From NCBI GenBank assembly GCA_017444785.1, contig JAFSVX010000020.1, positions 1 to 39,831 of the forward strand: a DNA stretch of 39,831 nucleotides, in the 5' to 3' direction. Each line of letters begins with the position of its first letter. Position 1 is the stretch's first letter. Positions 1-7,886 of this stretch are shown here, piece after piece. This DNA is from Clostridia bacterium (lineage in GTDB: Bacteria; Bacillota; Clostridia; Christensenellales; UBA1242). The notes beneath the pieces are model-generated. The model saw nothing but the letters and a program-made list of their open reading frames with translations. It did no database searches and was not told the origin of the DNA. Both the position numbers and the translations under genes were made by a program.

Positions 1-287
1 TCTTCTTTTTTATCCTCAGTTTCCTCTTGAGATTGTCCACCATTGACATGAACATTCACAACAACTGCTGGGTTTTCTTTTTCCTCTTGACTTTTCTTTG
101 TTGCTTCTTCAAGACGAGCAAGCATTTCATCAAGATCAATTTCTCCAATTTCCTCTTCTTGAACTGGTGCTTCTTCCACTTTCTTTTCTTTTCTGCAAAA
201 CTCAGCAATAAAGGCAATTGTAAGACATATTGCAGCAAGTGTGCCAGCTCCAAGTAAACATACCGCTATAATTTGAAATGTAGTCAT
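1..287 (-). CDS. Small membrane-anchored acidic protein, C-terminus cut by window edge
   Basis: An open frame starts at an ATG at 287, preceded by AGGAGA at 295-300, and runs off the left edge without a stop (95 codons visible). The N-terminus is a single hydrophobic segment (about residues 5-27, IIAVCLLGAGTLAAICLTIA) followed by a Lys/Arg stop-transfer patch and then a very acidic Glu/Lys-rich tail with coiled-coil character. This predicts a bitopic membrane protein with a charged cytoplasmic or extracellular domain. I do not recognise a family. It lies immediately downstream of the tmRNA gene on the same strand, but nothing ties it functionally to trans-translation. Confidence 0.7.
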   Translation of the reverse strand, partial: MTTFQIIAVCLLGAGTLAAICLTIAFIAEFCRKEKKVEEAPVQEEEIGEIDLDEMLARLEEATKKSQEEKENPAVVVNVHVNGGQSQEETEDKKE

Positions 288-331
288 AATAATATCTCCT
301 ATAATTCAAAAATATTTTTCCTCCGCTTGTT

Positions 332-687
332 TGGTGGAGGCGGCGGGAATTGAACCCGCGTCCAAACAATCTGAAAGCACCCTTCTTCGTTCTCCAGTTG
401 GTTTATAAGTTTCATCTGCCATCGAAAGCCAACAATCTTAAGCAAACAATCTTGGCCTTATTTTCGAGAATAGGTTATGCCAAGAAATAAACTATCTCAC
501 CTTACTTTACTTTAACAAGCCTTTGAACCAGTAAGCCTTTCAAAGCACCCGAGCCGCTTAATTTACGCAGCAGCTAAAGCTAAATTTTCGTTAGCGTTTA
601 TTTTTTCACCACTTTTAAGGTCTTTGGTGAGGACCAGAACGCTTATAATGTTTTCGATCAATTGCCTGTCGAAACCAAATCGCCCCC
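332..687 (-). ncRNA. ssrA: tmRNA (transfer-messenger RNA)
   Basis: tmRNA rescues stalled ribosomes by adding an Ala-started degradation tag. The 5' end (reading down from 687) is GGGGGCGAUUUGGUUUCGAC, the usual tmRNA start, and the 3' end (at 332) has a T-arm with GGUUCAAUUCC and an encoded CCA. The seven-base acceptor arms GGGGGCG and CGCCUCC pair (one G-U). The length of about 356 nt is typical for a one-piece tmRNA. It begins 27 nt after the smpB stop, so the RNA and its protein partner are probably co-transcribed. No convincing intrinsic terminator follows, although the 3' CCUCC can pair with GGAGG 11 nt downstream. Confidence 0.96.
563..595 (-). other. tmRNA tag reading frame
   Basis: Within the tmRNA, the frame GCU AAC GAA AAU UUA GCU UUA GCU GCU GCG UAA encodes ANENLALAAA. 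With the alanine carried by tmRNA itself, the tag is (A)ANENLALAAA. The Leu-Ala-Leu-Ala-Ala-type end is the kind recognised by ClpXP. The resume codon is GCU at 595-593. It fits the tag families of low-GC Gram-positive bacteria, but I cannot place it more closely. Confidence 0.92.
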
Positions 688-714
688 ATGTAAGAGGACT
701 TTGCCAAGAAGAAA

Positions 715-1161
715 TTATTTAAAGTTTTTGATATCCCTTGAAGTTTCCCTTGAAATGTCTTTTTCTTTTAAAGATTGTTTCTTTTCGTAAAGGTGTTTAC
801 CTTTTGCAAGTCCCAAAAGCACCTTGACGATACCATCTTTAAAATATGCTTTAAGTGGAATAAGTGTAAAGCTTTTGTCTTGCACCTTTCTTTCCAGCCT
901 TGCAATTTCGCTTTTATGGAGCAAAAGTTTTCTGCTTCGCTTTTCGTCCTGCTTAAAAGCCGATGTCTTTTCATAGCAAGGAATGTTTGCGTTTATCAAA
1001 AACACTTCACCATTTCTTATCACTGCATAGTTGTCTGAGATTGTCAGGTGCCCTGCCCTTAAAGACTTAACTTCTTGTCCTGCAAGAGCGATGCCACACT
1101 CATACGTTTCTTCAATGAAATATTCAAAATTTGCCTTACGATTTACTGCTATTTCTTTCAT
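715..1161 (-). CDS. smpB: SsrA-binding protein SmpB
   Basis: SmpB binds the tRNA-like domain of tmRNA and takes it to the ribosome A site, where its C-terminal tail reads the empty mRNA channel. At 148 residues it has nearly the family length. The start MKEIAVNRKANFEYFIEETY, the GIALAGQEVKSLRAGH block and the central NANI-PCYE-TSAF region are family hallmarks. The C-terminal tail is basic (KKQSLKEKDI...). The ATG at 1161 is preceded by GAGGAG. It sits directly upstream of ssrA and 197 bp downstream of rnr, the usual partners in trans-translation quality control. Confidence 0.97.
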   Translation of the reverse strand: MKEIAVNRKANFEYFIEETYECGIALAGQEVKSLRAGHLTISDNYAVIRNGEVFLINANIPCYEKTSAFKQDEKRSRKLLLHKSEIARLERKVQDKSFTLIPLKAYFKDGIVKVLLGLAKGKHLYEKKQSLKEKDISRETSRDIKNFK

Positions 1162-1358
1162 CTTTGCTCCTCGATTATATCACATAGTTTTTCATTTTTC
1201 AAGATGCTTTTTTAAAATTATTATATTTTTTTACTGTTTTTAAGCAAAATTTATGCATTTTTGCGTTTTTTAGCCCTATTTTCACTCACAATTAGTAAAT
1301 TTTCTGCATTTTTCTGCAAAATTATTTTTCAAATTTTTGATATTATTGCAAATATGAT

Positions 1359-3524
1359 TTAAAAGACATTTTTTCTGCTGTCTTCTGAGATATTGCAGAT
1401 TTCAAAGTCGATGTGGCGCGTGTTTATATCTGCAGCCGCAACCCTTATTTTCAATCTTTCCCCAAGCATAAACCTGTTGCGTCTGCCAACAAGCATATAC
1501 CTTGTCTGATCAAAGATGTAATGATCCTCTGGCAAATTCTCAAGATATATAAATCCTTCAATAGTGTTATCAAGTTGCACAAACAATCCTGCATCTGTAA
1601 CACCACTTATATTGCCCTCATAAATCTCTCCAATTTTATCGCGCATATATTCAGCTTTTTTCAGGTCATCAACCTCTCTTTCTGCAGTTTCTGCATTTCG
1701 TTCAGTAAGAGATGACTGGTCCGCTGCCTCTTTCACAAACTCGCCAAGGAAATTTAATTTTTCCATAGTCAACTTATTTCTCAGATAAAGCTTTATAATT
1801 CTGTGAATAGTCAAATCTGGATATCTTCTTATTGGAGAAGTAAAATGGCAATAATCGCGCAGTGCAAGACCAAAATGCCCCAGATTTTCACTGTCATATC
1901 TTGCTTTTTGCATGCTTCTGAGCATAACTTTACTGATTGGCTGACTGTATGGCGTATCTTGGATTTCTAAGAGCAGTTTTTGGAAATCTTTTGGATCGCT
2001 TCCATCAACTCCACCTTGAAGCTTCAGTCCAAAGCTTGAGACAAAATCACGGAACGCTTTGACGCGCTCATAGGTTGGCTCTTCATGCACACGAAATACA
2101 AAAGGCAATTTCAAATTATCAAAGTGATTTGCAACAACCTCATTTGTTACAACCATAAATTGTTCTATCAGCCTGTCACTTAAATTGCGTGGCTTTTGCG
2201 TAATAGATGTTATCCTGCCCTCTTCATCAATATCAATTTGAGCCTCTGGCAAATCAAAGTCAAGCTGACCTGCACGATTTCTTCTTTCCAAAAGCAGAAC
2301 TGCAAGTTTCGCCATTTGCTTCAGCATAGGCACAATCTCTTTATAAGTATGGCAAAGTTCACTGTCGCCGTCAAAAATTTTGGTAACATTGGTATAGGTC
2401 ATGCGATATGCCGAACGAATCACACCCTCAAAGAAATTATAGTCCTTTATATTTCCGTCTTTGTCAAACTCCATGACCACTGAAAGTGTCAGCCTGTCCT
2501 CATTTGGATTGAGTGAACAAATGCCATTTGAAAGAGATTTTGGAAGCATAGGAATAACATAGTCAGGAAAATAGACACTTGTTCCACGCCTGAAGGCTTC
2601 TTTATCAATGACTCCGCCCTGTTTTACATATTCACCAACATCAGCAATATGCACACTTAAAACATAGTTTTCCCCTTTCATTTTCAGTGAGATTGCGTCA
2701 TCAAAATCCCTTGCGTCTTCACCATCGATTGTGATGGTGAGCTCATTTCTGAAGTCTTTTCTGCCTTTGATTTGATTTTCAGTTATTGGGACATTCAACT
2801 TGTCCGCCTCTTTCACGACATTTTCAGGGAACTCATCAATAAGCCCAAAACTGCGAATAACAGAAAGCGTGGAAACTTTGAAGCTCCTTGCATCACCAAG
2901 CACCTCAATAACCTCACCCTGAGCCATACGAGTTCTTGTTGGATACTCTGTGATTTTCACCACAACTTTCACCGTTCCAGAAGCTCCATTAGCTTTGTTT
3001 GCAGGGATAAACATGCTGTCTGCAAATCTGGCGTCATCAGGAACGACAAGTCCTCCGCCAGATGTTGGAGCATATGTTCCAACGATAGTGGTAAAGCCTC
3101 GCGCCAAAATACGAATAACTCTTCCAATTGTTCTGCCACGCGCAGCTTGTGGAGTTTTTCCTCTGAAATTTCTGCCCTTCTGTTTGCCAAGAATTTTCAC
3201 AAGCACAGTATCGCCATGGCTTGCACCTTCAAGGTCTCTTTCTGAGATAAAAATATCAAGTCCGCCACTTGCCGGCCTTGCATAGCTATACCCATTTGGA
3301 CTGCCAATAATGGTGCATTTTATTGCACCACTGTTGTCTGCAAGCGTGTATTTATTACGTTTGGTAAAGACAATCTGATCAGCTTTCACCATCTCACTGA
3401 GCGCAGAGGCGAGCGCCTGCCTGTCAAATCCTCGCGAAAGACCAAGAGCTTTGGCAATTTCGTCAAAGTCAAAATACTTTTGTCCGCTTTCAAAAACTTT
3501 TAAAATACTTTCTTTAAAATTCAT
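1359..3524 (-). CDS. rnr: Ribonuclease R (3'-5' exoribonuclease, RNB family)
   Basis: RNase R degrades structured RNA and the faulty mRNAs released by trans-translation. The 721-residue protein has the family architecture: an N-terminal winged-helix/cold-shock region (about 1-230), the RNB catalytic domain with the metal-binding Asp cluster DGEDARDFDDA (267-277) and HFTSPIRRYPDL, and a C-terminal S1 RNA-binding domain (about 625-705, IGEIYEGNISGVTDAGLFVQ). The start ATG at 3524 has only a weak GGTGG upstream, but the N-terminal sequence aligns with the family start. The rnr-smpB-ssrA order matches the shared role of these three factors. Confidence 0.97.
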   Translation of the reverse strand: MNFKESILKVFESGQKYFDFDEIAKALGLSRGFDRQALASALSEMVKADQIVFTKRNKYTLADNSGAIKCTIIGSPNGYSYARPASGGLDIFISERDLEGASHGDTVLVKILGKQKGRNFRGKTPQAARGRTIGRVIRILARGFTTIVGTYAPTSGGGLVVPDDARFADSMFIPANKANGASGTVKVVVKITEYPTRTRMAQGEVIEVLGDARSFKVSTLSVIRSFGLIDEFPENVVKEADKLNVPITENQIKGRKDFRNELTITIDGEDARDFDDAISLKMKGENYVLSVHIADVGEYVKQGGVIDKEAFRRGTSVYFPDYVIPMLPKSLSNGICSLNPNEDRLTLSVVMEFDKDGNIKDYNFFEGVIRSAYRMTYTNVTKIFDGDSELCHTYKEIVPMLKQMAKLAVLLLERRNRAGQLDFDLPEAQIDIDEEGRITSITQKPRNLSDRLIEQFMVVTNEVVANHFDNLKLPFVFRVHEEPTYERVKAFRDFVSSFGLKLQGGVDGSDPKDFQKLLLEIQDTPYSQPISKVMLRSMQKARYDSENLGHFGLALRDYCHFTSPIRRYPDLTIHRIIKLYLRNKLTMEKLNFLGEFVKEAADQSSLTERNAETAEREVDDLKKAEYMRDKIGEIYEGNISGVTDAGLFVQLDNTIEGFIYLENLPEDHYIFDQTRYMLVGRRNRFMLGERLKIRVAAADINTRHIDFEICNISEDSRKNVF

Positions 3525-3678
3525 ACTATACCACCAATTGATGATATTTTACCGCAAAATTACAAGCTTTGTCTATTAAAAAAGGCCAAAACATGAAGTT
3601 TTGACCTATATTTTGAAGATTTTTTACTATTTTTGGTGTTTTTCAAGATTTCTGGCAAAAAAACAATTAACATTTTTT

Positions 3679-3780
3679 ATCTGCACTTTAATTAAAACGA
3701 GATCATCTGTTCTTTTGTTAAAATGTGATCATCTGCACTTTTAATTAAATGTGGTTATCTGCACTTTAAATAAAATGAGC
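3679..3780. repeat. Four imperfect 26-bp tandem repeats
   Basis: Copies at 3679-3704, 3705-3730, 3731-3756 and 3757-3780 each begin ATCTG and carry a CTTT...TTAA-rich middle (first copy ATCTGCACTTTAATTAAAAC...). The last copy encodes the final residues (FYLKCR) and stop of the small gene at 3755-4075 on the minus strand, so the array begins inside the gene and continues beyond it. No protein is encoded by the array itself. Confidence 0.85.
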
Positions 3781-4075
3781 CCCTGTCCAAATTCAGTCTT
3801 GCGATTTTCACAAGTTTCTCAAAGTCAGATTCGCCGTCAATAATGTTTGCCTCGCTCTTGATATAGCTGTTTTTCAAAAGGTTCAAAAAATAGGCGTATT
3901 CGCCAAACAGTTTTTCAGACACCTGTTTTTGTCCTTCCAAAAGTTTGCATGCACGTGGAATAATATACTTTTGCATTGCAAGAGCCTTTCCTGTAAGCGA
4001 TTCAAACACATATTTTCCGTTTTCTTGAGTCAATGCCCCAAGTTCGAATTCTTTATAACAAAGTATAACTTTCAT
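3755..4075 (-). CDS. HipS-like small protein (HipA N-terminal-subdomain type), putative kinase partner
   Basis: This 106-residue protein starts 3 nt after the stop of the upstream HipA-type kinase. Its N-terminus (MKVILCYKEFELGALTQENG, then KYVFE) follows the pattern of the small N-subdomain of HipA/HipS: beta strand, 'xxGxLT...GxxxFxY'. In HipBST systems this subdomain is a separate protein of about 100 residues that inhibits HipT. The length fits. The rest (helical, LLEGQKQVSEKLFGEYAYFLNLL) I do not recognise. The last residues come from the 26-bp repeat array. The kinase-then-small-protein order is the reverse of the known hipB-hipS-hipT order. The assignment rests on a short motif and context; it could be an unrelated immunity protein. 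Confidence 0.5.
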   Translation of the reverse strand: MKVILCYKEFELGALTQENGKYVFESLTGKALAMQKYIIPRACKLLEGQKQVSEKLFGEYAYFLNLLKNSYIKSEANIIDGESDFEKLVKIARLNLDRGSFYLKCR

Positions 4076-4078
4076 AAT

Positions 4079-5089
4079 TTACTCTCCCAGCACCATTTCT
4101 TTATAGTCTTTTATTTCCTGATCAAGCAGTTGCTGTCTTTCATAAACAACATCTTCTGCAAGTCTTAAATAATCATATGGTATTTTAAAATTTGTTTCTT
4201 TTTCAATTTCTTTTGCGGCTTTAAATATACTGAAATCAAGATTATCATAAAACTTTTTAAGTTCAGGATTATTCATGATTTCAATTGCAAAAGAGTTCGC
4301 AAATCTTTTCAAGACAAGTTTGTCAAGTTGTTTATTTTTCAGCATTTTCACAACATCACCTGCAACTGCATGTCTGAAACTTTGAACATCAAAGTCCGTT
4401 CCAAGAACTGGATGAAATACATGATTTACTTTGACTGAAATTTGCACAACTTGAGGCAAGGGAATATCATCAATATGATCTTGAACATAGCCGAACATAA
4501 ACGCAAGCTCATTATCATAAAGCGGACAAAGTCTTATTGTCTTTTTGCCACTTTGATCCACTATTTCAAAAAGCAAATTTTCCTCATGCCTGTCAGACTG
4601 ACAACACAGATAGTCCATAAGTGCATACTTATAAAGTTGAAGCCTTAAATCTTTTTGACATTCAATATTATTTTTTTTCGCAAATATGTTTACTTTTTCA
4701 CAAATTCCTTCAATGCTGTAATCAGAATATTCCCCAATTTCACACAACATGTCATAAGTCAACCTTTCGCTGCCCTCTTCGCAGACATCCTCACTTATCA
4801 CCATGTCAATTCCGCCAAGGTTTCCCGCGTCAACATTTGCACAAGGCAACCCATTCATCTTTGCAAGTTCAGAAAATAACAGCTCGCCATAAACTGACAC
4901 GATATACTCTGGTTTAAGGCTTGATTTAACAAGATACTTCTTATCTTTCCCCTCCAGCCAAAAAGAGCTTGAAGCACCGTCTTTTGCGCCACTTACCTGC
5001 GTTAAGTGCAGTTTTTCATAGCCATGTGCGCCATAGTCCTCAAGGATATATTTTCCGTCTTGATCTCTTGAAAAGTTCAATTCAACCAT
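4079..5089 (-). CDS. HipA/HipT-type Ser/Thr protein kinase
   Basis: The 336-residue protein has the core of HipA-family kinases: a Gly/Ser loop QVSGAKDGASSSFW (31-44), the ATP-anchoring Lys in KKYLVKSS (K55), the catalytic loop DRHEEN (D166-N171) and the metal-binding YDN (D192, N193). The full HipA N-terminal subdomain is missing; only about 30 residues precede the loop, as in HipT. Family members phosphorylate translation factors or aminoacyl-tRNA synthetases (GltX for HipA, TrpS for HipT). The substrate here is unknown. No HTH antitoxin gene is adjacent. The start at 5089 has no Shine-Dalgarno; the promoter at 5096-5124 predicts transcription starting at or next to the ATG. Confidence 0.82.
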   Translation of the reverse strand: MVELNFSRDQDGKYILEDYGAHGYEKLHLTQVSGAKDGASSSFWLEGKDKKYLVKSSLKPEYIVSVYGELLFSELAKMNGLPCANVDAGNLGGIDMVISEDVCEEGSERLTYDMLCEIGEYSDYSIEGICEKVNIFAKKNNIECQKDLRLQLYKYALMDYLCCQSDRHEENLLFEIVDQSGKKTIRLCPLYDNELAFMFGYVQDHIDDIPLPQVVQISVKVNHVFHPVLGTDFDVQSFRHAVAGDVVKMLKNKQLDKLVLKRFANSFAIEIMNNPELKKFYDNLDFSIFKAAKEIEKETNFKIPYDYLRLAEDVVYERQQLLDQEIKDYKEMVLGE

Positions 5090-5095
5090 ACGCCT

Positions 5096-5124
5096 ATTTT
5101 ATCACCTGCAAGCGTTATTGTCAA
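5096..5124 (-). promoter_or_regulatory. Sigma-70-type promoter of the HipT-like kinase (leaderless)
   Basis: Read on the minus strand: TTGACA (5124-5119), a 17-bp spacer, then TAAAAT (5101-5096). Only 6 nt separate the -10 box from the ATG at 5089, so the expected transcription start falls on or beside the start codon. Confidence 0.75.
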
Positions 5125-5244
5125 GAAGGCAAATTTGGACGGCACATTATGACAAAAAAGATAAAATTTTATTATTATTAAAAAATAGTTGCAAAAGCAA
5201 AAAAAATATGCAATATTAAAATCACAAAATAAGGAGGAATTATT

Positions 5245-5766
5245 ATGAGCAGAAAAGTAGCAGAATTTTATAAAGTATCATTTGAAAGATTTAAGGAGGA
5301 TTTTGAAAAGACCTACTTTCAAGCCGGGCTTTCAGAAGAAAAAATAAAGGAAATGTATGACGCAATCAAGCTTCCATCAAGGGCAACCACAGCTTCCGCC
5401 GGATACGACTTTTATTTACCATTTGAAATCAACCTTGATGTCGGTGATGAAATTATGGTCCCAACAGGAATAAGATGCCGTATGGATGAAGATTATGCCC
5501 TTTTCATCATGCCAAAAAGTGGGCTTGGCACCAAGTCAAGACTGATCATGTATAACACCGCCGCGCTGATTGACGCAGACTATTATAATTCCGACAACGA
5601 AGGCCACATCATGATCAAACTTTTATATGACCTGAGAAACAGCAACAAATCCCTTTTCCTTCCTGCCGGCAAAAGCTTTGTTCAAGGAGTTTTTCTTCCA
5701 TTTGGCATCACTGAAAGTGACAACGCCACAGGCATTCGCAACGGCGGCTTCGGCAGCACAAAGTAA
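5245..5766 (+). CDS. dut: dUTPase-family protein (deoxyuridine triphosphatase)
   Basis: dUTPase hydrolyses dUTP to dUMP and PPi, keeping uracil out of DNA and feeding thymidylate synthesis. The trimeric dUTPase motifs are in order: motif I SAGYDFYLP (51-59), motif II PKSGLG (90-95), motif III AALIDADYY...EGHI (106-122), motif IV GKSFVQGVF (142-150) and motif V RNGGFGSTK (165-173). The 173 residues include an N-terminal extension of about 40 residues beyond the usual start. Motif III has a short insertion (NSDN) after the DxDYY, which is unusual. AAGGAGG lies 8-10 nt before the ATG. A monocistronic plus-strand gene with its own terminator. A related dCTP deaminase role is less likely given motif V. 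Confidence 0.88.
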   Translation: MSRKVAEFYKVSFERFKEDFEKTYFQAGLSEEKIKEMYDAIKLPSRATTASAGYDFYLPFEINLDVGDEIMVPTGIRCRMDEDYALFIMPKSGLGTKSRLIMYNTAALIDADYYNSDNEGHIMIKLLYDLRNSNKSLFLPAGKSFVQGVFLPFGITESDNATGIRNGGFGSTK

Positions 5767-5800
5767 AAATTTTAAAGTGAAAATTTTAAAGTGAAATACA

Positions 5801-5830
5801 AAAAGACCAGATTTTACAATCTGGTCTTTT
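5801..5830. terminator. Bidirectional intrinsic terminator between dut and the foldase gene
   Basis: A perfect 13-bp stem AAAAGACCAGATT / AATCTGGTCTTTT with a 4-nt loop (5814-5817), with A and T runs at both edges, serves the two convergent genes. A 14-bp direct duplication (AATTTTAAAGTGAA) lies just before it at about 5767-5795. Confidence 0.9.
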
Positions 5831-5843
5831 TATTATTCACTTT

Positions 5844-7781
5844 TTATGAAATCGCATCAGTAAGTTCACTGTTTGACATCTTATTGACATACTTAATTTT
5901 TTTCGCATCTTCATACTCTTTCACAAGCGCATTTTTATGATCAGTAAAGTATGTCCCGCTGTCACCAACAAGTTCATCTTTGATAAGGTCATAAATATAC
6001 TCATAAAGACTCTCTGTTGTAAGGTTTGAAATATATGTATTTTTCAACTCGCTGACTATTTCTGCATCAGTCTTGTCAACAATATCATCGGTTACCTCTT
6101 TTGTTGTGGAAACAACTTCACCTTTGTTATAAACGCCAGTGAGCATCATAAGGTGCACGCCATAATCTGAAACAACAGCCTTGATTTCGTTACCAAAATT
6201 GTATGTTCCGTCATGATTGTCAGCATTTGCAAGAAGCTCTCTTGCGCCCTCGGCAAATTCTTTCACCCAAGAGCCGTTCTCATTGGCTTTGTTGTTGATT
6301 GTAAAGCCCATAACACCAGAGAGTTTATCACTTACAAGCGAACCTGTGTCTTCGCTATATTTCCATGAAAATTCTTGGAACAGAAGGGTTTTTACTCTTT
6401 GGTCGGTAGCAGCTTTTTCATCTGCGGTCATTGCTGCATATTCATCAGTTGCGTGAAGTGCAGCAAGTCTTGCTGTCAATTCGCTGTTATACTCACCAAG
6501 GATAGTGTCATCAGTTGACGCATCACCAATAGCGATCTTGCTTTCAACCATTTTGCCGGTGCCGTCATCTTCTTTCACAGCATAGCCATTTTCATCGCGA
6601 TAAGATGCTGTCATTGACTTGATAAAATCATCAGTTGCAATTGAAGATCTCACGCCCTCATAGTATTCGCGGAACATTGCATCTTTTGTTACGTCATAAC
6701 CTGCAGTCTCTTTCAGAGTGTCAAGGGTTGCATCATCAAACTTAACAAGAATGTGTTGAACAGTAAAATATGTGTCCTCAACATCTTCGTTGTGATATAA
6801 AATAAGTGTATCATTTGAAGATGATGTTACAAGTTCGATATAACTTTTATCAACAGTATTGCTTTCTTTTGAGGCTTTCAAAAGCTTTTTATACTTTTCA
6901 ACAATTGCGCTGTCGGAAAATTTGTTTTCATATTTTCCTTCCACACCTGCAATCGTTGACTTGATATAGTCTTGGTATTTTGTGTAAAGCATGCTATCAA
7001 AGTATGATTTATAAACTCTTTCAACCTCAGCCTTCAAAACCTTGTCCGCTGCATAGTCTTTTTTGTTCGATTTTGCAACAAATTGAAGATCTGCAATATA
7101 CTCATTTATTGCTTGATTTCTCACAGCAAGTTCATCTTCGGCAATATCAACCAAAGTTTTTTCTTCTTCATCTTTTGAGGTGTTATATTTAAGCAAATAG
7201 TTTTTAAGCTCAACAATTTCGGCATCTGTATCAAAATTGTCAGGATCATAGGCTGAATCAGTTTCCGTCTTCACCTCCACAGCTTCAAACTCATAAGCTT
7301 CATATTTATAAGCTTTCTCATCTGAAGTTTCCTCTTCCTTAAGTCTTTCAGGATACTCATTTTCTTCTTTTCCTGCAAGCTCATAAATAGCCTTTTCGTT
7401 TGAGTCAACTTGGCCATAGACAAAGTCAAACACTTTATCCCAAACACCCTGAACATCTTTGTCAGTTATAACAAGTGTGCCATCATCAACAAGCTTCTGT
7501 GCTTCGATCATAATAATTTTGTTTTCAATCACACTGTTATAGAAAATTTCCATAATCGTGTCAGTATCATAATACATAAAATAAGTGGAATTCTGTTGAT
7601 AGAATCTGTTATAATCCTCAATCAATTCCTCTTTAGTGATCACAGTGTCCCCAATTTTAAGTGCAATTTTAGCATTGTCTTTCTCTGTATTTTTAACAAA
7701 CAAAGAACAGCCGGTCAGCACACTGAAACACATGCAAATACAAATTAAAATAGCCACAATTTTAGTTTTTAAGTTTTTCAA
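5844..7781 (-). CDS. PrsA/SurA-like peptidyl-prolyl isomerase lipoprotein
   Basis: A membrane-anchored extracellular foldase. The start is set at a TTG at 7781, because GGAGGG lies 7-8 nt upstream and the product then begins with a clean lipoprotein signal (basic KNLKTK, hydrophobic IVAILICICMCFSVL, lipobox LTGC). An upstream in-frame ATG would add 24 residues that spoil the signal. The mature part begins with SurA-N-like helices. The parvulin signature VQHILVKFD and, about 170 residues later, GSWVKEFAEGARELL...VSDYGVHLMML give the two halves of one isomerase domain, separated by a long insertion. A monocistronic gene or the end of the long minus-strand array; it starts 106 bp after the mfd stop. 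Confidence 0.85.
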   Translation of the reverse strand: MKNLKTKIVAILICICMCFSVLTGCSLFVKNTEKDNAKIALKIGDTVITKEELIEDYNRFYQQNSTYFMYYDTDTIMEIFYNSVIENKIIMIEAQKLVDDGTLVITDKDVQGVWDKVFDFVYGQVDSNEKAIYELAGKEENEYPERLKEEETSDEKAYKYEAYEFEAVEVKTETDSAYDPDNFDTDAEIVELKNYLLKYNTSKDEEEKTLVDIAEDELAVRNQAINEYIADLQFVAKSNKKDYAADKVLKAEVERVYKSYFDSMLYTKYQDYIKSTIAGVEGKYENKFSDSAIVEKYKKLLKASKESNTVDKSYIELVTSSSNDTLILYHNEDVEDTYFTVQHILVKFDDATLDTLKETAGYDVTKDAMFREYYEGVRSSIATDDFIKSMTASYRDENGYAVKEDDGTGKMVESKIAIGDASTDDTILGEYNSELTARLAALHATDEYAAMTADEKAATDQRVKTLLFQEFSWKYSEDTGSLVSDKLSGVMGFTINNKANENGSWVKEFAEGARELLANADNHDGTYNFGNEIKAVVSDYGVHLMMLTGVYNKGEVVSTTKEVTDDIVDKTDAEIVSELKNTYISNLTTESLYEYIYDLIKDELVGDSGTYFTDHKNALVKEYEDAKKIKYVNKMSNSELTDAIS

Positions 7782-7886
7782 AGCAAAGCCCTCCAATATT
7801 TCAATATCCAAAAAGGATACATTTTTACATAATACTTTTATAGTATAAAACAATAATGTCCAAAAATCAATTGTTTTTTCAGATTT

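Noticed and set aside
3679-3780. CRISPR-like array
   Set aside because: The 26-bp units are contiguous with no unique spacers, and no cas genes are nearby.
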